DNA of 11,650 nucleotides. It comes from an uncultured euryarchaeote. GTDB taxonomy: Archaea > Thermoplasmatota > Poseidoniia > Poseidoniales > Thalassarchaeaceae. Under the pieces are notes generated by a model that was not told the DNA's origin, made no database searches, and saw nothing but the letters and a program-made list of their open reading frames with translations. Where the stretch lies: contig CALEIW010000139.1 of NCBI GenBank assembly GCA_937876055.1, positions 1 to 11,650 on the forward strand, in the 5' to 3' direction. This document shows positions 1 to 5,939 of the stretch, piece after piece. A program made the position numbers and the translations under genes. Numbering within the stretch: position 1 is the first letter of the stretch; every line of letters begins with the position of its first letter.

Positions 1-1
1 A

Positions 2-1288
2 TCACGACTTGGCGTGAATTCGTATCACGTCGCCGTTTTGGACCTCATGATCTGCACCGATTACGCGTCCACTGCGAGCGTCTGTAGCTCGAATGAAACC
101 ATCTCCGAGGTCGCTGTGAACTGCGTAGGCTAATCCCTTCGCTGTTGTTCCCTCAGGGATTAGAATTGCATCTGGGAGAACATTACCATCGCCATCTACC
201 CAATGAGTTTCATCTTGCACAGGATAGGCAACCCTTCTGTCGAGTCTGTCGAATACAATATCTCCAACAAGTCCAACCAATCCTCCTCCTGACCATTTTG
301 CAAGCGATTCACCAATTGAGGAAAGGGCATTCCTTTGTGCTTCAGATAAATTGGATTCACCTTCTTCGGTGACGGTGAACCCTTCTCCTCCTGGTCTGTG
401 TTGAATTAATCCAGCAGCACTTGCCCTGCTTAGTGCAAGTTCTGCCTCTGCACTTGTGGGAATCAGCATTCCTCCAGATGCAGTAACCATTTCCTCAAGT
501 TGATTCCATGAACCTTCTTCTGCTCTATCGGCTTTATTTGCTGCAATACAAATTGGGAATAATCCTGTTCTGATTGTTTTCGCCAATGTTGTCAACTCTT
601 CTTCACCCCAAGACCACGGCACACCGGCATCAGGGTGCTGAGATGATACTTCGAAAATGCCGGCAGAGACATGGGATTCATTGGCTCCAATTCCGCTTAA
701 CTGGTCTAACAGATATGTTACTAGGGCCTTATCGCCTTCTGATTGGACACGGCGTGCGCCCCTTTGCCAACTCGATTCGATTATGCCACGAATCCAAGCA
801 TCTAACTCGCCTAGGAGGAACTCATGCTCTTCGACTGGGCTAGAACCACCTTCTCCAACCGGATTTCCTTCGAGGTCAGTCGAGCCCGACACATCCACCA
901 CTTGGATTAATGCGTCACAACGTGCTAAATCAGACAAGAATTGGTTTCCTCTGCCTCGCCCCTCATGAGCACCTGGTACCAACCCTGCAACATCTACTAA
1001 TGTGACTGGAACTAGTCTATTGTGCCCCACGCAAGAACCAGTATTTGGAGAACATATGCTACCCTTTCGTGGGTCGTCTGCTGATATTGATTCAAGTCTT
1101 CCATCAGCCTCACGTTTCGCTCTAAGTGCCGAGCAGGCACATGGTTCTCGAAGTGGAATCCATGCCACTCCTACATTCGGATCAATGGTTGTAAATGGGT
1201 AATTCGCAATATCAACTGGGGTTTGAGTTAGAGCGGAAAAAGTCGTTGATTTTCCCACATTGGGCTTACCAACTAGGCCTATCCTCAT
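2..1288 (-). CDS. ychF: YchF/YGR210-like translation-associated GTPase (Obg family)
   Basis: Complete 428-residue P-loop NTPase of the Obg/YchF group, in the archaeal branch related to yeast YGR210. Visible motifs are G1 GKPNVGKST (7-15), a switch-I TT (34-35), G3 DVAGL (99-103) followed by the family's VPGAHEGRGRGNQFL stretch, G4 NKAD (251-254) and G5 TSA (278-280). The C-terminus (about 350-427) reads as a TGS domain. An intact NKxD suggests guanine specificity, unlike bacterial YchF/OLA1 with NxxE; this is inference. Cysteines at 50, 52, 79 and 86 sit in the insert before G3, where archaeal relatives also carry cysteines. Family members bind ribosomes and act in translation or stress control; the exact role is unsettled. 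The ATG at 1288-1286 is preceded by a G-rich stretch (AGGGGGG) about 7 bases upstream. The stop TGA is at 4-2, so the gene is complete. It lies 41 bases downstream of the DUF2306-like gene and may have its own promoter. Confidence 0.9.
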   Translation of the reverse strand: MRIGLVGKPNVGKSTTFSALTQTPVDIANYPFTTIDPNVGVAWIPLREPCACSALRAKREADGRLESISADDPRKGSICSPNTGSCVGHNRLVPVTLVDVAGLVPGAHEGRGRGNQFLSDLARCDALIQVVDVSGSTDLEGNPVGEGGSSPVEEHEFLLGELDAWIRGIIESSWQRGARRVQSEGDKALVTYLLDQLSGIGANESHVSAGIFEVSSQHPDAGVPWSWGEEELTTLAKTIRTGLFPICIAANKADRAEEGSWNQLEEMVTASGGMLIPTSAEAELALSRASAAGLIQHRPGGEGFTVTEEGESNLSEAQRNALSSIGESLAKWSGGGLVGLVGDIVFDRLDRRVAYPVQDETHWVDGDGNVLPDAILIPEGTTAKGLAYAVHSDLGDGFIRATDARSGRVIGADHEVQNGDVIRIHAKS

Positions 1289-1295
1289 GTTTCAT

Positions 1296-1323
1296 CCCCC
1301 CTGCTTGTCAGCGTTATATTTCC
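1296..1323 (-). promoter_or_regulatory. candidate archaeal promoter and G-rich RBS for the YchF-like gene
   Basis: In the 41-base gap upstream of the GTPase, the minus strand reads GGAAATATAA, resembling a purine-rich BRE followed by a TATA box, roughly 26-33 bases before the ATG. A run of six G follows about 7 bases before the start. At the usual TATA-to-start distance, transcription would begin only a few bases from the ATG, so either the leader is very short or the box is fortuitous. Sequence resemblance only. Confidence 0.3.
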
Positions 1324-1329
1324 TCAAGT

Positions 1330-1965
1330 TTACTGTTTGCTTACTATTTTCCCTTGCATTACACTTCGCGAATACCACGTGATTAACAAGCTACCAACTA
1401 CCGTTGGCGATAACCAAATTAGAATTGAATCAGAAATAACTGTGAGGAGGAATGCAGTTACTGTAGCAATTGTTCCAGCTCCCATAAAAATCACATGTTG
1501 AGTGATCCTTGTCTTTCCTATAGGTCCACGATTTTTTTCATCTCTTCTAATCTGACGAACTACCAATAGGGTCGTAATTATTGCAAAAGTCAAAGGAACA
1601 AATCCAAAATTTTCTCCCGATAAAAAATAATCAATTGCTGATACTGATAAACCAAAAATCGCGAGGATACCAAAGCTGATCAACGAACGATCAACATTGG
1701 TGAAAACTCCTTTTCGATTTACTGCAAGTCTCCATCCGACAGCAACAAGGTAAGCTGAGAATATTCCTACAAATAACAGGAATATAGGTCCGCCCAATGA
1801 TACCAAAATAGTAGAGGTAATCGCTACACCCATCATCGCTGAAGAGTATACCTTCCCAAATCTAGCGTGTTGCTTTCGGCCTTTCTTTGTTAGAAGTGAA
1901 CCAGCAGCAGAAATTAATGCCAGAGTACCGCAAATTATGTGTAAAATTAGAAAAAAATTGTACAT
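1330..1965 (-). CDS. DUF2306-like seven-helix membrane protein
   Basis: Predicted integral membrane protein of 211 residues. Hydrophobic stretches fall near residues 3-21, 43-59, 61-82, 94-112, 122-139, 155-177 and 183-199, about seven helices. The N-terminal pattern HIICGTLAL...LLTKKGRKQHARFGKVY (about 9-40) matches the DUF2306 family, whose members share an early helix with HxxxGxxAL and a loop with KGxxxHxxxGxxY; the family's function is unknown. The start is taken as ATG 1965-1963 rather than the TTG one codon upstream, because GAGG on the minus strand (1976-1973) then sits 7 bases away. That GAGG overlaps the TGA stop of the preceding oxidase-like gene, leaving a 9-base gap, so the two genes are probably translationally coupled. 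The gene is visibly AT-rich: 19 G/C in the 60 bases 1621-1680. A membrane or redox role is inferred only from the neighbours. Confidence 0.75.
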   Translation of the reverse strand: MYNFFLILHIICGTLALISAAGSLLTKKGRKQHARFGKVYSSAMMGVAITSTILVSLGGPIFLLFVGIFSAYLVAVGWRLAVNRKGVFTNVDRSLISFGILAIFGLSVSAIDYFLSGENFGFVPLTFAIITTLLVVRQIRRDEKNRGPIGKTRITQHVIFMGAGTIATVTAFLLTVISDSILIWLSPTVVGSLLITWYSRSVMQGKIVSKQ

Positions 1966-1974
1966 CAACTTGCC

Positions 1975-3627
1975 TCATAAATCAGTTGCTGAGCCCTTCT
2001 CGTCTGATTCGCCTACAGGCACTACCATTGTTTCCATCCCTGCACCGGATGCAAGAATTCTAGAGACACTTGTAGCAGATGCGAGATTGTATGTATCTGC
2101 TTCAATAGAAGAGGAAACTTCAGTGTCCTCACCAACAATCTCGCCACGGAATAGACCACTTACCATGTTTAGACAATGTAGAATCATTGCAACCACAGCG
2201 AAGTAGAAGATTACAGAGGCAGCCACTGAGAGTTCGTGAGATAGGCTAGATGGATCTTCCACACCAGCATCTAAGAGAGCCATGTCAATGGCGTTGGAAG
2301 TTAGATTGAGCATTAATCCAAGCAATACTGCGGCGCCCATCAACCAAAACGCGGTACGAGCGCGATCCGAAGATGCCAATTGCCGTCCGGTGATTGAAGG
2401 ATAGAGGACAAGTACTGAACCGAGTGATAGCGGTACCAATACTGCCCATCGACTCATCTCTTCAATTGTCCATGAAAGTCCGGAGATTGCATTAGTTCCC
2501 GATACTGCATCGGTTTGAACAAATAACGAGCCAACGAATACCGGAATCATGGCTAGCAATCCAAGGTTAATCTCGGCCATGCCAGCGGTTCCCGGAGAGG
2601 AACTATCTCGAATGGTTAGCATAGCATTTGCAACGAAAGCGATTACCGGTACTGATGCAAGCGCCATTAGGAAGGTGACGATTACTGTATCATTGGTAGA
2701 CATAGCCAACTCTCCAGCATCAAGGCCGAATAAATCTGCAACTAGAGTTCCGTGGTTTGCACCAAACGGATTCAATGTGAACAAGCCACCTAGAAGTGTT
2801 GCACCAACAAGTGTTCTGGACCAAAGTGCATTTCCAGAACCAACGCTTGATGCGTAGAATACAATTCCAGCAAGTGATAGGAAGAAGAAGCCGCTTCCCT
2901 GAAGCCTATACATCAACCACTGACCATTTCCGTCGTCGATTGCACCGGTTGAAATTGCAGCGATTAGATTGAATGATTCAGCCATCAATCCTAGTAGAAT
3001 CAACCATGCTGGCATCGGGATTGAGCCGGCACGATTAGCTAAGGTGAGTAATTGGTTGATGACGATGGCCGTAATTGCCAAAACATGTATTGCTGTTCCA
3101 ATAACGAGAACTTTTACTCCAAGTATAACTGGATCGTGAGATCCAATTAATGTAACAAAAATACCACCTGAGTAAAGGAAGGAGACCAAGTTTCCATTCC
3201 TTTCACTTGCAAGTCCTGTACCCAATAATTTGGGTAGAATATGTAATCCACAGCCGATTAGTGCCATGCTTATGCCACCAAACGCGGTAACAGCCTTACC
3301 TGTGGCTGCTAGAGTTTCAGCGGTTGGATCGTAACCCCATGCACTGAGTGAATGAAGTGCGGTCGGGTCATGTGCAAGCCACATCCCCTCGAAGGTGAAT
3401 AGGGCACCAATCATCATCCATAGAACCGATTGCATAATCCATGCTCTTGCAGCGGAACCTGAACGACCTTCGACCAGGTCTATTCCCGGGCCCAGGGCTT
3501 TCTCAAGCATGAACATCCCCAAAGTTCGTGCTACGTCGGAAAATATCCACAATCCTCTGTGGACTAGGACATAGAAAATTAGTGCAGAGAGCCAAAATAC
3601 GGCTAAAGTAGTGAGAATCTCAGACAT
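1975..3627 (-). CDS. polytopic membrane protein resembling haem-copper oxidase subunit I, metal ligands not recognisable
   Basis: Membrane protein of 550 residues with about 12-13 hydrophobic helices and a hydrophilic, acidic C-terminal tail (about 497-550). Two segments resemble the subunit I fold of haem-copper oxidases and NO reductases: GISMALIGCGLHILPKLLG (about 118-136) and VLVLYPSITGRQLAS (about 405-419) followed by FWLMGAAVLLGL. Both end in P-x-[LI]-x-G...LAS, as expected from the fold's internal repeats. The histidines (23, 86, 92, 129, 164, 181, 292, 464, 484) do not fall in the patterns for the low-spin haem, the HH pair or the C-terminal HxH, so catalysis is doubtful. The ATG at 3627-3625 is preferred over the GTG codons at 3636 and 3630 because the minus strand reads GAGGTGAT just upstream, with 6 bases between GAGGTG and the ATG; the GTG at 3636 lies inside that site. 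The Shine-Dalgarno overlaps the stop of the small membrane protein gene. It could instead be a diverged NnrS-type or unassigned transporter; family assignment is moderate. Confidence 0.6.
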   Translation of the reverse strand: MSEILTTLAVFWLSALIFYVLVHRGLWIFSDVARTLGMFMLEKALGPGIDLVEGRSGSAARAWIMQSVLWMMIGALFTFEGMWLAHDPTALHSLSAWGYDPTAETLAATGKAVTAFGGISMALIGCGLHILPKLLGTGLASERNGNLVSFLYSGGIFVTLIGSHDPVILGVKVLVIGTAIHVLAITAIVINQLLTLANRAGSIPMPAWLILLGLMAESFNLIAAISTGAIDDGNGQWLMYRLQGSGFFFLSLAGIVFYASSVGSGNALWSRTLVGATLLGGLFTLNPFGANHGTLVADLFGLDAGELAMSTNDTVIVTFLMALASVPVIAFVANAMLTIRDSSSPGTAGMAEINLGLLAMIPVFVGSLFVQTDAVSGTNAISGLSWTIEEMSRWAVLVPLSLGSVLVLYPSITGRQLASSDRARTAFWLMGAAVLLGLMLNLTSNAIDMALLDAGVEDPSSLSHELSVAASVIFYFAVVAMILHCLNMVSGLFRGEIVGEDTEVSSSIEADTYNLASATSVSRILASGAGMETMVVPVGESDEKGSATDL

Positions 3628-3640
3628 CACAATCACCTCA
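3628..3640 (-). promoter_or_regulatory. strong Shine-Dalgarno interleaved with the upstream stop codon
   Basis: The minus strand reads TGAGGTGATTGTG followed by ATG. The TGA (3640-3638) ends the small membrane protein gene, and GAGGTGAT matches the anti-Shine-Dalgarno end of 16S rRNA over eight bases. This decides the start of the oxidase-like gene at ATG 3627 and implies coupled translation. Confidence 0.7.
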
Positions 3641-3895
3641 CTCGCGAGTGACCTCCGTAATCATCGTCGCAATTATCGAGAAAATTCCGAATACTGCTCC
3701 GAGGATGAAGAACCAGATTCCTCCGGTTAGTGAGCCGAAGGTCTCGAAATCGGAAAGAACTGGATAATCTTGTCCTGGATAAAGGATGCTGTATATCACG
3801 ATGAAGATTAGAGAGGAGACCAACGCTCCAACAATTACCACCTTCGAAGCTGCAGGTTCGTTCTCGCCTTGTAGGAATCCGTCATCATTCGTCAT
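3638..3895 (-). CDS. small two-helix membrane protein, unknown
   Basis: Small protein of 85 residues, not recognised as a named family. A polar, acidic N-terminus (about 1-17) is followed by two hydrophobic helices, about 18-40 (KVVIVGALVSSLIFIVIYS) and about 56-79 (LTGGIWFFILGAVFGIFSII), joined by a loop with YPGQDYPVLSDFE, and a short charged end. The start is taken as ATG 3895-3893, with GGTG 5 bases upstream; a GTG at 3919 would add eight residues (MLWASGVS) with no clear ribosome site. It is the first gene of the three-gene membrane cluster and its stop codon is part of the next gene's ribosome site. The arrangement resembles small accessory subunits encoded beside oxidase-type membrane proteins, so it may be a structural partner of the large protein; that is inference. 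Confidence 0.65.
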   Translation of the reverse strand: MTNDDGFLQGENEPAASKVVIVGALVSSLIFIVIYSILYPGQDYPVLSDFETFGSLTGGIWFFILGAVFGIFSIIATMITEVTRE

Positions 3896-3943
3896 TGAGA
3901 CACCACTAGCCCACAACACTTAGTGGACAGGTGCACCACTGAA

Positions 3944-3960
3944 GATTCGCCCTTAAGCAT
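3944..3960 (-). promoter_or_regulatory. weak candidate promoter for the membrane cluster
   Basis: The minus strand reads ATGCTTAAGGGCGAATC about 50-65 bases upstream of the ATG at 3895. CTTAAG is a poor TATA-like box. If used, transcription would begin near 3927, with a leader of about 30 bases. Nothing better was seen in the 90-base gap. Confidence 0.2.
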
Positions 3961-3965
3961 TGGGC

Positions 3966-3982
3966 GAGGGACGTAGTCCCTC
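3966..3982 (-). terminator. perfect 7-bp hairpin after the RaSEA stop codon
   Basis: GAGGGAC-GTA-GTCCCTC is a perfect inverted repeat with a 3-base loop, starting 3 bases after the TGA of the RaSEA gene. It lies between the genes for tRNA modification and the membrane cluster. There is no T-run after it on the minus strand, so it is not a classical intrinsic terminator and archaeal termination usually relies on T-rich tracts. It could stabilise the 3' end of the RaSEA transcript. A weaker 5-bp pairing, CGCCC/GGGCG at 3948-3966, follows. Confidence 0.4.
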
Positions 3983-3985
3983 ACA

Positions 3986-5119
3986 TCAAGGAGCCCGCAT
4001 TAAGTCGACGCGATGCCCCCGCCTATCTCGACCCGTGCCTAGGGGAGTTGGGAGATTCAAGTCGGAGGTTATTTCTGCACCCCAAATCGCTTTACATTGG
4101 CAGTCTAATCCTTTGAACTCTGCAAGGTTTCGAGATACCGAGTATCGCTCTATGGCGGCGACTACATGCTTGTCACAAGAACCGCAGTTGTGGGCGCCTC
4201 TGATTTTTCCTCCAGCGGTTGGATGGACTATGATTCGAGAGTCATGTTCTGCTGTCTCTTCGTGAGTACGCTGAATCATTTCTACTAGGGACCACAACCA
4301 TGGAGGGCGGTATTCTCGATTTCTGAACAAGCGGTCCACGATTGTTCGATTCTGTATGTTCATCGGATTTATTGATACTTCATCCGAAAGTGGCGCTACG
4401 TCGACAAGCCACTTCGATGTGTGATTCAATGCATCCCCTTCACTCATGAATGGAGGCTTGAAAATTAGGTATGTTTTGACTCGAAGACCATTGCTTTGTA
4501 GATCTTCTACTGCCTTTCTCCATGTCTTTGTTGAGAATCCTTTGTTGACATGGAAACGAAGGACTGCGTCGTCGTAGGCCTCTAGCCCGATAGCCACAGT
4601 ACATCCTGGATGATGCTCAGCAAGGAACTCTAATTTCTCTGGCTTGCACATGTGGGCTTGGGCTTCGACCACAAGATGTAGTCCCATTTCATGCGTCTCT
4701 TTCAGAACGTGCTCTTGCCATTCTACTGGATTCTCTTGATCCTCAAAAAATGTACCCGATGTGTATACCTTGACCATAGAGCATCCTTCGAAATTATTGG
4801 TCTGATTTTTTGCATCGTTCCACTGAGCAAATAGGTCATCTGCAGTTACATCATCACGAACATCGTTGAAGTATCCACAGAAGGTACAACCCGATTTCCA
4901 CCACCAAGCACAGCCACGAGTACGCAAGATTACCGTAGCCGCTTGACAAGGTGTTCCGTCTGGCATTCGCTCGGGCGTTACGTAAACCGTCGCGGGCTTC
5001 TTTGCGTCCCAGGATTCACGACGTGCAATTGACTCGGCTGTGTTTTCCGGCGCTTTGACTAGATGGTGGATTTTCACCGAAGGTGAACCGTCACCTAGCA
5101 TACCACAAGCCTGAGCCAT
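3986..5119 (-). CDS. raSEA: archaeosine biosynthesis radical SAM protein RaSEA
   Basis: Radical SAM enzyme acting with ArcS to make archaeosine at position 15 in the D-loop of archaeal tRNAs; it converts the lysine-preQ0 intermediate formed by ArcS. From the ATG at 5119 it has 377 residues. The cluster motif is RTRGC-AWWWKSG-C-TF-C-GY, cysteines 70, 78 and 81 (C-x7-C-x2-C), followed by VKVYTSGTFF, VEAQAHMCKPE, AIGLEAYDDAVLRFHVNKGF, TYLIFKPPFMSEGDA, INPMNIQNRTIV and EYRPPWLWSLVE, all typical of this family. Cysteines 312, 315, 340 and 342 (NCGSC and DCQC) form a second possible metal site. About 30 residues after the last of these are not recognised. An in-frame GTG at 5206 would add 29 residues (MYTPPLLRV...) that lack family character and a ribosome site; ATG 5101 is another possible start. 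No clear Shine-Dalgarno precedes either ATG. ArcS and the tRNA-guanine transglycosylase are not in this window. Confidence 0.9.
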   Translation of the reverse strand: MAQACGMLGDGSPSVKIHHLVKAPENTAESIARRESWDAKKPATVYVTPERMPDGTPCQAATVILRTRGCAWWWKSGCTFCGYFNDVRDDVTADDLFAQWNDAKNQTNNFEGCSMVKVYTSGTFFEDQENPVEWQEHVLKETHEMGLHLVVEAQAHMCKPEKLEFLAEHHPGCTVAIGLEAYDDAVLRFHVNKGFSTKTWRKAVEDLQSNGLRVKTYLIFKPPFMSEGDALNHTSKWLVDVAPLSDEVSINPMNIQNRTIVDRLFRNREYRPPWLWSLVEMIQRTHEETAEHDSRIIVHPTAGGKIRGAHNCGSCDKHVVAAIERYSVSRNLAEFKGLDCQCKAIWGAEITSDLNLPTPLGTGRDRRGHRVDLMRAP

Positions 5120-5160
5120 ATTGCGGCGGAAGTCCGAACTGTCTTGATTCTGCCGACAGG

Positions 5161-5206
5161 CCAAAATTGATGACTGAGTCACCCTAAGCAAAGGCGGGGT
5201 GTACAC
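5161..5206 (+). promoter_or_regulatory. divergent intergenic region with candidate TATA, palindromes and RBS
   Basis: The 87 bases between the RaSEA ATG (5119) and the acyltransferase ATG (5207) must serve both divergent genes. For the plus-strand gene, CCAAAATTGA (5161-5170) is a weak TATA-like element about 40 bases upstream, and GGCGGGGTG (5193-5201) is a Shine-Dalgarno-like stretch ending 5 bases before the ATG. TGACT-G-AGTCA (5171-5181) is an inverted repeat with 5-base arms, and GTGTACAC (5199-5206) is a perfect 8-base palindrome abutting the ATG. Either could be an operator; none is proven. Confidence 0.3.
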
Positions 5207-5926
5207 ATGAAGTCGTTTGAGCTCGTTCAGAATGTGTTGACTTCTCTGATTATTCCATTCCTAGGAATTATCGTTGGGATTGCCGCGATTCCGGGTGTTT
5301 GGATCTTCCTTGAGGCTAGGACTTACCTAGTTGAGCAAGAATATTGGATGGAACTAGTTGGAACTGGTATTTCTCTAGGATTAGCTTGTATTGTTTGGGG
5401 GCTCACGCTAGTATTGATGTCGGGTCTGTTGGGCGGATTATTCCGACCAAGACTAGAGCCTGGCAGATACCCTCTTCGATCATTTGTGACAATTCAATGG
5501 GCTTGGTCGATGATATTCCACAGGGTCGCAATACTATTCTTGCCCATGCTAGTCCCTTCTTTTGTTGGAACAATTTACTATCGAATGGCAGGAGCAAAGA
5601 TTGGCTCAGGTTGTCAGATTAATTCCCCTCACCTGAATGATGCGGGATCGGTTGTCTTAGGAGATGGTGTAGTAATCGGAGGTAATGCAATCATCAACGC
5701 CCATTTGGTCGAGAAAGGTGAGTTAGTTATGGCTCCTGTAAAAATAGGAAATGGTGCCCTAATTGGTGGAAATTCAACGGTTCAGCCCGGTTGTACGATT
5801 GGTGAAGGAGCAGTCATAGCCAATCGTGCAGTGTTACCAAAATGGACCGATATCCCTGCTGGTGAAGTATGGGGAGGAGTCCCAGCAAAATGCATACGCC
5901 TCGCTGATGGAACTAAGCCCGAATGA
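5207..5926 (+). CDS. membrane-anchored hexapeptide-repeat (left-handed beta-helix) acyltransferase-like protein
   Basis: Protein of 239 residues: an N-terminal membrane part followed by a hexapeptide-repeat domain. Hydrophobic helices lie at about 10-34 and 48-78, with a third stretch at 103-121. From about residue 128 the repeats read AKIGSGCQI, VVLGDGVVIGGNAII, PVKIGNGALIGGNSTV, CTIGEGAVIANRAVL, ending in IPAGEVWGGVPAK, the usual cap of acetyltransferases of this fold. The order and spacing recall the C-terminal domain of the Pls/PosA-type proteins found in nonribosomal peptide systems; His166 in NAHLVEKG is the best catalytic candidate. The substrate cannot be read from the sequence; cell-envelope lipid or sugar acylation is an inference from the membrane anchor. 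It is the only plus-strand gene, divergent from RaSEA and convergent with the coiled-coil gene, whose stop lies 6 bases away. The ATG has GGGGTG 5 bases upstream. Confidence 0.75.
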   Translation: MKSFELVQNVLTSLIIPFLGIIVGIAAIPGVWIFLEARTYLVEQEYWMELVGTGISLGLACIVWGLTLVLMSGLLGGLFRPRLEPGRYPLRSFVTIQWAWSMIFHRVAILFLPMLVPSFVGTIYYRMAGAKIGSGCQINSPHLNDAGSVVLGDGVVIGGNAIINAHLVEKGELVMAPVKIGNGALIGGNSTVQPGCTIGEGAVIANRAVLPKWTDIPAGEVWGGVPAKCIRLADGTKPE

Positions 5927-5939
5927 GAAATATCATTCG
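5920..5939. terminator. inverted repeat spanning both convergent stop codons
   Basis: CGAATGA-GAAATA-TCATTCG: a perfect 7-bp inverted repeat with a 6-base loop. The TGA stop of the plus-strand gene is the end of one arm and the TGA stop of the minus-strand gene the end of the other, so each transcript would fold the hairpin across its own stop. No T-run follows on either strand. It may act as a bidirectional 3' structure, or be coincidental to two similar gene ends. Confidence 0.4.

Noticed and set aside
3628..3636. GTG start at 3636 for the oxidase-like gene
   Set aside because: That GTG lies within the GAGGTGAT ribosome site itself; ATG 3627 has ideal spacing.
3901..3940. CACCACT repeated at 3901-3907 and 3934-3940, and an AGTGG/CCACT pairing at 3922-3940
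   Set aside because: Too short to distinguish from chance; noted as a possible operator upstream of the membrane cluster but not called.
5120..5206. N-terminal extension of RaSEA from GTG 5206
   Set aside because: The 29 added residues do not resemble the family, there is no ribosome site, and the start would abut the ATG of the divergent gene, leaving no room for a promoter.
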